Positions 1-6,949 of a stretch of DNA of 28,280 nucleotides are shown piece after piece. The DNA comes from Phycisphaerales bacterium. GTDB taxonomy: Bacteria > Planctomycetota > Phycisphaerae > Phycisphaerales > UBA1924. Position 1 is the first letter of the stretch. Each line of letters starts with the position of its first letter. The notes under the pieces are model-generated. The model was not told the origin of the DNA. It worked only from the letters and a program-made list of their open reading frames with translations, and made no database searches. The stretch lies in the NCBI GenBank assembly GCA_007124345.1, contig SLFH01000341.1, positions 1 through 28,280 on the forward strand, in the 5' to 3' direction. The translations under genes and the position numbers were made by a program.

Positions 1-2
1 TG

Positions 3-641
3 CCGGTCAAGCGGGCCGACGAGCAGCTCGCCAACGCACGCACCGAACTCGAGGAGATGCGCAACGCGTTCAACCAGGGCGCCGCGACGAGCCAGCAGCT
101 CAACCGCGCCCAGGTCGCGGTGAACATCGCCGAGCTGGATGTGCTGCTCGCCAAGGAGAACCAGAAGCAGGAGCTGCTGCAGCTGAACCGTGCGAAAGCG
201 CGGGCCGACCGTTTGCGCCTCGTCGCGCCGTTCTCGGGGTATGTCGCGTCGATCATGGTCGATGTCGGCGATGTGATCCGCGAGACGACGCCGGTGATCC
301 GCGTGGTGCAGCTCGACCCGTTGCGGATCGATGTGCACACGCCGGTGACGCTGATCGAGGAGCTGTCGATCTCCCGGGGCGACAGCGCGTGGGTGCTGAT
401 CGGACGTCCGGGCCAGCCGATGGTGATCGAGGGGAAGGTGTCGGAGGTGAGCCGGGCCGCGGACTTTGCCAGCCGCAAGCAGCGCGTGCGGATCGATGTG
501 CCCAACCCCGAGCACATGCAGTCGGGCCTGGCGGCGTGGGTTCGTTTCTCGCCCCCGAGCGAGGAGCTGCTGCAGCAGATGAACGAGACCGTGCCGGCGC
601 CGGTGCGGGAAGAAGGTGCGGAGGTCGCGGGCCGTGATTGA
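3..641 (+). CDS. Periplasmic adaptor (membrane fusion) subunit of an efflux/secretion system, 5'-partial
   Basis: The frame is open from base 3, so the N-terminus lies outside the window; an internal ATG at 57 is not the likely start. The visible 212 residues begin with a charged, Ala/Gln/Glu-rich coiled-coil hairpin. A lipoyl half-motif follows (RLVAPFSGYVASI, then VDVGDVIRETTPVIRVVQLDPL) and then a beta-barrel segment. This order is typical of HlyD/AcrA-type adaptors, which bridge an inner-membrane pump and an outer-membrane TolC-like channel. The tail is short and charged. The stop overlaps the next gene's start (634) by 8 bases, so the two are translationally coupled and in one operon. 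The cognate pump or TolC-like gene is not visible and may lie upstream. Family assignment is firm; substrate is unknown. Confidence 0.85.
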   Translation, partial: PVKRADEQLANARTELEEMRNAFNQGAATSQQLNRAQVAVNIAELDVLLAKENQKQELLQLNRAKARADRLRLVAPFSGYVASIMVDVGDVIRETTPVIRVVQLDPLRIDVHTPVTLIEELSISRGDSAWVLIGRPGQPMVIEGKVSEVSRAADFASRKQRVRIDVPNPEHMQSGLAAWVRFSPPSEELLQQMNETVPAPVREEGAEVAGRD

Positions 642-2637
642 TCTGAGCAGGCTCCGTTCGCCGGCGTGGCGACGCGTCGTCGATGAAGCGGTCAAGCCCT
701 CGCCGGGCGACGAGCACTTTCTCGTCCGGCTGCAGGCGCTGATGTCGCAGGTTTCCGCCGCGAAGCGCTCGGTGCTGTTTACGCAGCCCCAGAGCGCCGG
801 CGAGGACGACTCGCAGGCCGAGCCCCGCCCGGTGTCGGTCTGGCCGATGTCGCCGGGCCAGCAGGCGCCCAGCGGGGACCTGAGCACGGTCGAGCACGCG
901 GCGGAGTCTCGTCGAGCGGCAGCCTCGGCGCTGGCGGACGGGCAGAGCCGCGTCTTCTCGCTGGACCAGGGCGACCTGATGTACGGGCAGGACCGCCAGG
1001 GGATGATCGTGGCGGTGCCGGTGATCGGCCCGGCCTCGCCCTCGGGCGCGCCGCAGGGCCGGCACGCGGTGGTGCTGCATCTGGACGCCCGTTCCGACCA
1101 GGCGATGCAGGCGACGCTGGCGGTGCTGGAACTGCTCTCGGGCTACATCCACGGGCACCGCGCGACGCAGGAATTGCTTCGTCTTCGCCAGTCGACGATC
1201 GCGCTGGACCTTGCCGCGAGGCTGATCGCTTCGATCAACCAGGCCGAGGGGTTCAAGGGCGCGTCGATGCAGCTCTGCAACGACCTGCAGCGCCAGCTCG
1301 GGCTCGACCGGGTGGCCCTGGGCTGGGTGCGCGGGATCGGGGCGTCGGGCGCGGTCAAGGTCGTGGCGATCAGCGACACCGAGCACATCGACCGGCGGAT
1401 GGCGATGGTCCGCAAGCTCGAAGGGGCGATGGACGAGTGTCTTGATCAGGAGCAGGGGGTGCTCTACCCGCCCCCGCCCGAGACGGCAGAAGCCCCTGGG
1501 CAGGAGGCGGATGTCCTGCTGGGCCAGGCGATCACCCACGCGCACAAGGAGCTCGCCTCGGGCGACGCGAAGCTGCGCGTGGTCTCGGTGCCGATCCGGG
1601 CGGACGACCGCGTCGTCGGCGTGCTGACGGTCGAATCGGCGTCTGAGCAGTCCCCGCTGAATGTGCGCGTGGCCGAGTGGCTGCAGGCGACGGCCGACCT
1701 GGTCGGCCCGGTGCTGAGCGTGCGCCGGAGCGACGACCGCAACCTCGCGCTGCGGACGGCGCACTCTGCGACCAAGGCCGGCTCGTGGTTTGTCGGGCCC
1801 AGGCACACGGTCTGGAAGATCGCGACGATCGCGGTGCTCTTGCTGCTGGTGACGGCGTTCGTGGTCGAGCGGCCCTACCGCGTCGAAGCGCCCGTCGAGC
1901 TGCGCCCGCGCGTGCAGCGCGTGGTTTCTGCGCCGTTTAACGGCGTGCTCGAAGCGCTCGAGGACGGGATCGAGAAGAACCGTCGCGTCGAGGCGGGTGA
2001 CATTCTCGCCCGGATGGAGACGCGCGAGCTGCGCCTGATGGCGGTGCGCGCGTCCGAGTCGCTGTCGATCGCCGAACGCCGCGTCGAGGCGCTGATGGCC
2101 GGGCCCGACGAGCCCGGGCGCGGCGCGCAGATCGAGGAAGCGAGGGCCGAGGCCGAGGCGGCCAGGGCCGAGCTCGCCTTCTACAACGAACGCCTCGAGA
2201 AGGCCGTGGTGCGGGCGCCGATCACCGGCGTCATCATCGAGGGCGACCTGCGCGAACGCGTCGGCTCCGCCGTCGGCATGGGCGATGTGATGTTCATCAT
2301 CGCGGACATCAACGAGCTCTACGGCGTCGCGAGCGTCGACGACCGCGACATCCGTTTGGTCGAGCAGGCCGTTGAGGAGGGCCTCGGCCGGCACAGCCTG
2401 GCGACCAAGGCCGACCCCGGGCAACGCTTCGACATCACGATCGAACGCGTCGTTCGCTCAGGCAGGCCCAAGGACGGGACCAATTCGTTCGAGGTGCGCG
2501 TGAGGCTCGACGACCCGGCGCCGTGGCTGCGCCCGGGGATGGAGGGGCTCGTGAAGCTCAACACCGGGGACAGGTCGATCGCGTCGATCCTGTCGCGCCG
2601 GATCATCGACACTGCGCGTCTGTGGCTCTGGATGTAA
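634..2637 (+). CDS. GAF-sensor domain fused to HlyD-type periplasmic adaptor
   Basis: Predicted 667 residues from GTG 634, preceded by GGAGG at 620-624 (9-base gap); an in-frame GTG at 616 is a weaker alternative. Residues about 20-175 look like a degenerate GAF-like region. Residues about 186-370 are a better GAF domain, including the strand VVGVLTVES. A single membrane helix (VWKIATIAVLLLLVTAFVVE) spans 393-412. The remainder is an HlyD adaptor: lipoyl halves around VSAPFNGVLEALEDG and VVRAPITGVIIEGDLRERVG flank a helical hairpin, followed by a beta-barrel and a C-terminal LRPGMEGLVKL strand. The inferred topology is a cytosolic GAF sensor, one membrane helix and a periplasmic adaptor. It sits between another adaptor and the M50 fusion gene. 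The GAF ligand cannot be told from sequence. Confidence 0.85.
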   Translation: MIDLSRLRSPAWRRVVDEAVKPSPGDEHFLVRLQALMSQVSAAKRSVLFTQPQSAGEDDSQAEPRPVSVWPMSPGQQAPSGDLSTVEHAAESRRAAASALADGQSRVFSLDQGDLMYGQDRQGMIVAVPVIGPASPSGAPQGRHAVVLHLDARSDQAMQATLAVLELLSGYIHGHRATQELLRLRQSTIALDLAARLIASINQAEGFKGASMQLCNDLQRQLGLDRVALGWVRGIGASGAVKVVAISDTEHIDRRMAMVRKLEGAMDECLDQEQGVLYPPPPETAEAPGQEADVLLGQAITHAHKELASGDAKLRVVSVPIRADDRVVGVLTVESASEQSPLNVRVAEWLQATADLVGPVLSVRRSDDRNLALRTAHSATKAGSWFVGPRHTVWKIATIAVLLLLVTAFVVERPYRVEAPVELRPRVQRVVSAPFNGVLEALEDGIEKNRRVEAGDILARMETRELRLMAVRASESLSIAERRVEALMAGPDEPGRGAQIEEARAEAEAARAELAFYNERLEKAVVRAPITGVIIEGDLRERVGSAVGMGDVMFIIADINELYGVASVDDRDIRLVEQAVEEGLGRHSLATKADPGQRFDITIERVVRSGRPKDGTNSFEVRVRLDDPAPWLRPGMEGLVKLNTGDRSIASILSRRIIDTARLWLWM

Positions 2638-2663
2638 GCGGGCGCGCGATCAGAAACACACCG

Positions 2664-2680
2664 GCCCCGCGAAGCGGGGC
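2664..2680 (+). promoter_or_regulatory. Intercistronic hairpin just ahead of the TTG start of the M50 gene
   Basis: GCCCCGC-GAA-GCGGGGC forms a perfect 7-bp stem with a 3-base loop. It lies between the stop of the GAF-adaptor gene (2637) and the GGAGG ribosome-binding site at 2681-2685. There is no following T-run, so it is not a standard terminator. It could stabilise or process the mRNA, or modulate translation of the downstream TTG-initiated gene. Function is inference; the base pairing is directly visible. Confidence 0.45.
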
Positions 2681-2695
2681 GGAGGCTGAACAGCC

Positions 2696-4861
2696 TTGGC
2701 CGAGAGACCGACATTCTCACCCTTCTGGCACCGCGTTCGGGCGCTCAAGCCCCGCCTGCGCCCGCATGTGCAGGTGACGCGTCAGCACTACCGCGGGCGC
2801 CGGTGGCATGTCGCCCACGACCCGACGACCAACCAGTTCTTCCGCCTGAACCCGATCGGGCACGAGCTCGTGGGCCTGCTGGACGGCAAGCGGACCGTCG
2901 AGGAGGTCTGGACGATCCTCCTGCAGCGCCACGGCGACGACTCGCCGACGCAGCAGGAGGCCCTCCAGCTCATCGGCCAGCTCTACAGCTCCAACCTGCT
3001 CAGCGTCGACGCGCCGCCCGAGACCGAGCAGTTGCTCAGGCGCGGGCGCGAGCGTCGCAAAAAGAAGGCGATGGGCCAAGCCGTGGGCCTGATGTACTTC
3101 AAGATCAGGCTGTTCAACCCCGACGGGATTTTCGCCTGGCTGGAGCCCTTGTTCCGGCCGATCCTCAACCGCGTGGGTTTCTTTGTGTGGCTCGCTGTGG
3201 TGCTGGGGGCGATCATCGCGATCCTGCCGCACTTTGACCGCCTGGCCGCGAGCGTCGACAACACGCTGGCGCCGGCGAACTGGGGCTGGCTGACGGTTGT
3301 GTTCATCGTCACCAAGGCGATCCACGAGATCGGGCACGGTGTGGTGCTCAGACGCTTCGGCGGACAGGTGCCGGAGTTCGGCGTGATGCTGCTGGTGCTC
3401 TTCCCGGCGCCGTATGTCGACGCGACGGCGTCGTGGGCGCTGGAGAGCAAGTGGAAAAGGATCGCCGTGGGCTCGGGGGGGATGATCTTCGAGCTGTTCG
3501 TGGCGGCGATCGCGGCGATGGTCTGGCTCTCGACCGAGCCGGGGGCGCTGATCCACCAGATCGCGTACAACGCGATGTTCATCGCGAGCATCTCGACGAT
3601 CCTGTTCAACGCCAACCCGCTGATGCGCTTCGACGGGTACTACATCCTCAGCGACCTGCTGGAGGTGCCCAACCTCATGCAGCGTGCGCAGAACATGATC
3701 AAGCACTTCTTCAAGCGCTACGCCTTCGGGATCGAGAACGACCAGCCCCCCACCACCAACGCCGGCGAGCGTCGGATCCTGGTGACCTACGGGATCCTGG
3801 CGCTGGCGTACCGCGTCTTCCTGTTCATCTCGATCACGCTGTTTGTGATGGGCAAGATGTTCGCCCTGGGCCTGCTGCTTGCGATCTGGACGGGCGCGAT
3901 GTGGTTCGTGCTGCCGGTGGGCAAGTTCGTGCACTGGCTGGCGTCGCACCCCTCGCTCCTGGACAAGCGCGTCCGGGCGGTGACGGCGACGATGCTGATG
4001 CTCGCGATCGGCGTGGGCTCCCTCGGGATGGTCCCGTTCCCGGACTGGCGGAAGGCCTCGGGCGTGGTCGAGCCGGCTCGCCGGTCGGGCGTCTTCTTCG
4101 CCTCCGACGGGTTTATCCTCGAAGCCTTCGTCTCGCCCGGCGAGCGGGTCGGCGCCGGCGACGCGATCGTGACGATCGACAACCCCGAGCTCCGCGTCGA
4201 ACTCTCGACGGCCCGCGCCGAGCTCGCACGGGCCGAGGTGCGCTGGCGTTCGGCGCTCGCTCGCTCGTCGCCCGCGGCCGACGAACTGGCAGAAGCGGTC
4301 ATGAACCTGACCGAGCGCGTCGCGATCCTTGAAAACCGCATCGACCGCCTGACCGTCCGGGCCCCGCACGCCGGGGTGGTCGCCGGGGCCGATCCGTCGG
4401 AGTTCGTCGGCGCGTGGGTGCAGGAAGGGACGGCGATCTGCGAGATCGTCGAGGACCGGGGCTCGCGCATCGTTGCGACGCTCAGCCAGCGCGAGAACAC
4501 ATGGGCGATCCGGCACGCGACGGGCAACCTGCCCGTGGTCGCCAGCGTCCGTTTCCTGTCCGACGCGGGCAGGAGCATCGAGGGGAACATCGTCGAGGTC
4601 GTCGAGTCGGGCCAGAGCCGCCTGGCCCACGCGTCGCTGGGCTACGCCGGCGGCGGGACAATCGCGACCGACCCGCAGGACGAGTCGGGGACGATGGCGA
4701 CCAGCCGCCAGTTCGAGCTTCGGATCGTGCCCGCCGACGGCGAGCCGACGGGCGCACCCGGCGAGCGTGTTCGTGTGCGTTTCACGCTGCCGAGCCGTCC
4801 CCTGATGGCCCAGTGGGCCGACCGCCTGCACAAGCTGGTGCAGGGCCGGGTGACGCTGTAG
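2696..4861 (+). CDS. PqqD-like / M50 (site-2-type) metalloprotease / HlyD-adaptor fusion
   Basis: 721 residues from a TTG start, supported by GGAGG at 2681-2685 (10-base gap); no ATG or GTG fits better. Residues about 30-105 resemble a PqqD-like peptide-binding domain (RFRLNPIGHELVGLLDG-like, then VEEVW). A multi-helix membrane region follows, carrying HEIGH at 210-214 and NPLMRFDG with Asp313-Gly314. These are the two zinc-ligand motifs of M50 site-2 proteases, so the active site appears intact. From about 445 onward is a periplasmic adaptor module with lipoyl halves (GFILEAFVSPGERV; LTVRAPHAGVVAG) around a helical hairpin. PqqD-like domains in other systems deliver peptides to modifying or export enzymes, so the protein may bind, cleave and hand over a secreted client; that role is inference. 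Four genes run in one direction with short gaps. Confidence 0.85.
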   Translation: MAERPTFSPFWHRVRALKPRLRPHVQVTRQHYRGRRWHVAHDPTTNQFFRLNPIGHELVGLLDGKRTVEEVWTILLQRHGDDSPTQQEALQLIGQLYSSNLLSVDAPPETEQLLRRGRERRKKKAMGQAVGLMYFKIRLFNPDGIFAWLEPLFRPILNRVGFFVWLAVVLGAIIAILPHFDRLAASVDNTLAPANWGWLTVVFIVTKAIHEIGHGVVLRRFGGQVPEFGVMLLVLFPAPYVDATASWALESKWKRIAVGSGGMIFELFVAAIAAMVWLSTEPGALIHQIAYNAMFIASISTILFNANPLMRFDGYYILSDLLEVPNLMQRAQNMIKHFFKRYAFGIENDQPPTTNAGERRILVTYGILALAYRVFLFISITLFVMGKMFALGLLLAIWTGAMWFVLPVGKFVHWLASHPSLLDKRVRAVTATMLMLAIGVGSLGMVPFPDWRKASGVVEPARRSGVFFASDGFILEAFVSPGERVGAGDAIVTIDNPELRVELSTARAELARAEVRWRSALARSSPAADELAEAVMNLTERVAILENRIDRLTVRAPHAGVVAGADPSEFVGAWVQEGTAICEIVEDRGSRIVATLSQRENTWAIRHATGNLPVVASVRFLSDAGRSIEGNIVEVVESGQSRLAHASLGYAGGGTIATDPQDESGTMATSRQFELRIVPADGEPTGAPGERVRVRFTLPSRPLMAQWADRLHKLVQGRVTL

Positions 4862-4872
4862 GAGTTCCGCCC

Positions 4873-6855
4873 GTGTCGCAGGCCCTGACGAGGTACCACG
4901 CCCTTTACGAGTCGCTGATGAGCCGTCGGCGCGCCGAGCGCACGCTGAAGGGGCTCGACAAGGTCGCCGCGTGGACGCGGATGAAGCTGACGACGCAGGG
5001 GTCGAGCCTGCGCGTCCTCAATCGCGAGGCCGAGCAGATCGACGCGATGGCGCCGAAGGTGCGGGGCTACTCCGAGGCGGTGCTCGACGAGGCGATCGGT
5101 CGCGTGCGCGAGCGGTTCCTGCTGCGCACCGACGACAAGGAGACTGTCCGCGAGGGGATGGCGCTGGCCCGCGAGGTCGCCCGGCGCCTGACGGGTGAAG
5201 AGGCGTACCCCGTGCAGCTCGTCGGAGCGTTGGGGCTCTACCGCGGGCGGATCGTCGAGATGCTCACGGGCGAGGGCAAGACGCTGACGGGCTCGATCGC
5301 GGCGGTCATGCTCGCGTGGAAGTACCGGCGCGTGCATGTATTCACCGTGAACGACTATCTGGCCGGCCGTGACGCCCAGAGCCGCGAGGCGATCTACACG
5401 CGCTGCCGCCTGACGGTCGGGGCGATCCAGCAGGAGCAGTCGCCCGACGAGCGGGCGACGATCTACGCGCGCCACATCGTCTACGGGACACCGAAGCAGA
5501 TTACCGCCGATTACCTGCGCGACCAGCTCCGCATCCGCCCGCTGGCGACCGCGTGGGCGGGGCGCCAGATGATGGCCCGGTTCGGCAACGCGGCGGGGGC
5601 GGGGCCGATCGTGCCCGGGCTGTGCGTCGCGCTGGTCGACGAGGCGGACGCGGTGCTGATCGACGAAGGCGTGGTGCCGCTCATCATCGCTCGCAGCCGT
5701 CGCGAGGACGACATGGCGGCGGTCTATCTCGGCGCCGCGGAGATCGCCAGGAAGCTCGACGAGGGCCCGGACTTTTCCGTCGACCGGCTTCGCCGGAAGG
5801 CGGAACTGAAAAGCCGCGGGCTGCACCGTGCGCGTCGGATGTGGGCCGAGCGTCCCGAGGCGATCTGGAAGGCCGATCGGCGTGCCGAGGAGCTGGTGCG
5901 TCAGGCGCTCGTCGCCCGCTGCTGCTACCTGCGGGGGCGTCAGTACGAGATCGTCGACGGGCAGGTCGTCATCGTCGACGAGTACACCGGGCGCTTCCTG
6001 CACGACCGGAGCTGGGAGCACGGGCTGCACCAGGCCGTCGAGGCGAAAGAGGGGCTGGAGGTCACCGCCGACCGCGAAACCCTCGCACGCCTGAGCTTCC
6101 AGCGGTTTTTCCGGAGCTACCCGGTGCTGTGCGGGATGACGGGCACCGCGGCCGACGCGATGCGGGAGATGGAGACGGTCTACCGGCGCCCGGTGCTCTG
6201 CGTGCCGACCAACCGGCCGATCGTCCGCAAGAAACTCCCGATGCGGATCTTCGCCGAGCCCGAGTCGAAGATCGACGCGATCGTCGAGGAGATCGAACGC
6301 CTGCACGCGCTCGACCGGCCGGTGCTGGCTGGCACGCGGTCGATCGAGGTCTCGCAGCTGATCTCTGAGCGTCTGACGGCCCGGGGGCTGGAGCACAGGG
6401 TGCTCAACGCCCTGCAGGACGCGGAGGAGTCCGAGCTCGTCGAGCACGCGGGCGCCGCGGGGGCCATCACCGTCGCGACCAACATGGCCGGGCGAGGGAC
6501 CGACATCCGCCTGGACGAACGGGCGAGGCAGGCGGGCGGGCTCGCGGTCATCCTGACGGAAATGCACGGGGCCAAGCGGATCGACCGCCAGTTCATCGGG
6601 CGTTCCGGCCGCCAGGGGGACCCGGGCTCGTCGCAGATCTTCGCCGCCCTCGACGACGACCTGCTGACCCAGCACGCGCCCGACCTTCGGACGGTCTTCA
6701 AGAGGCCCGGGCTCCGGGGCGAGCTGCGCCAGACCAAAGCCGCGGCGGCCGCCTTCAGGATCGCCCAGCGACGCAGCGAGGCCCGCGACCGGCGCAACAG
6801 GGCCGCGGTGCTGCGCCAGGACGACTGGATCGACGAGCACCTGCCCGGTTCGTAA
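4873..6855 (+). CDS. Short SecA-like preprotein translocase ATPase lacking the C-terminal wing and finger region
   Basis: 660 residues from GTG 4873, with GGAG at 4861-4864 (8-base gap) overlapping the upstream stop. SecA hallmarks are present in order: Walker A TGEGKT at 132-137; DEAD at 256-259 (usual SecA has DEVD) followed by LIDE; a preprotein cross-linking region with VDEYTGRF and GLHQAVEAKEG; GMTGTA; GRGTD at 540-544; and GRSGRQGDPGSS from 576. Up to there the spacing follows E. coli SecA closely. The protein ends about 85 residues later, at QDDWIDEHLPGS. Housekeeping SecA (about 900 residues) continues with the helical wing, most of the scaffold including the two-helix finger, and the C-terminal tail; these are missing. 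It is likely a dedicated motor for the adaptor/protease cassette, not the general SecA. No frameshift is evident, so the short form looks genuine. Confidence 0.88.
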   Translation: MSQALTRYHALYESLMSRRRAERTLKGLDKVAAWTRMKLTTQGSSLRVLNREAEQIDAMAPKVRGYSEAVLDEAIGRVRERFLLRTDDKETVREGMALAREVARRLTGEEAYPVQLVGALGLYRGRIVEMLTGEGKTLTGSIAAVMLAWKYRRVHVFTVNDYLAGRDAQSREAIYTRCRLTVGAIQQEQSPDERATIYARHIVYGTPKQITADYLRDQLRIRPLATAWAGRQMMARFGNAAGAGPIVPGLCVALVDEADAVLIDEGVVPLIIARSRREDDMAAVYLGAAEIARKLDEGPDFSVDRLRRKAELKSRGLHRARRMWAERPEAIWKADRRAEELVRQALVARCCYLRGRQYEIVDGQVVIVDEYTGRFLHDRSWEHGLHQAVEAKEGLEVTADRETLARLSFQRFFRSYPVLCGMTGTAADAMREMETVYRRPVLCVPTNRPIVRKKLPMRIFAEPESKIDAIVEEIERLHALDRPVLAGTRSIEVSQLISERLTARGLEHRVLNALQDAEESELVEHAGAAGAITVATNMAGRGTDIRLDERARQAGGLAVILTEMHGAKRIDRQFIGRSGRQGDPGSSQIFAALDDDLLTQHAPDLRTVFKRPGLRGELRQTKAAAAAFRIAQRRSEARDRRNRAAVLRQDDWIDEHLPGS

Positions 6856-6949
6856 CGCGCCGGCGCACGGCGTTCCCACGGCAGGGCCGCCCGCTATCCT
6901 GCTCGCTCGGAGCGATTCTCGACCCCGATTCAGACGGAAACTGTCTTTT

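Noticed and set aside
253..2424. Very long open frame on the minus strand opposite the two adaptors
   Set aside because: It is His/Arg/Asp-rich with no recognisable domain and mirrors well-supported plus-strand genes; typical antisense opening in high-G+C DNA.
2664..2680. Hairpin as an operon terminator
   Set aside because: No T-run follows, and the next ribosome site begins one base later, so the operon most likely continues.
2717..4831. Long minus-strand frame opposite the M50 fusion
   Set aside because: Low-complexity Arg/His/Asp composition and no family match, while the plus strand has intact zinc-protease motifs.
4414..4872. Extended start for the SecA-like gene
   Set aside because: It lies inside the M50 fusion in another frame; GTG 4873 has a good ribosome site and the family N-terminus.
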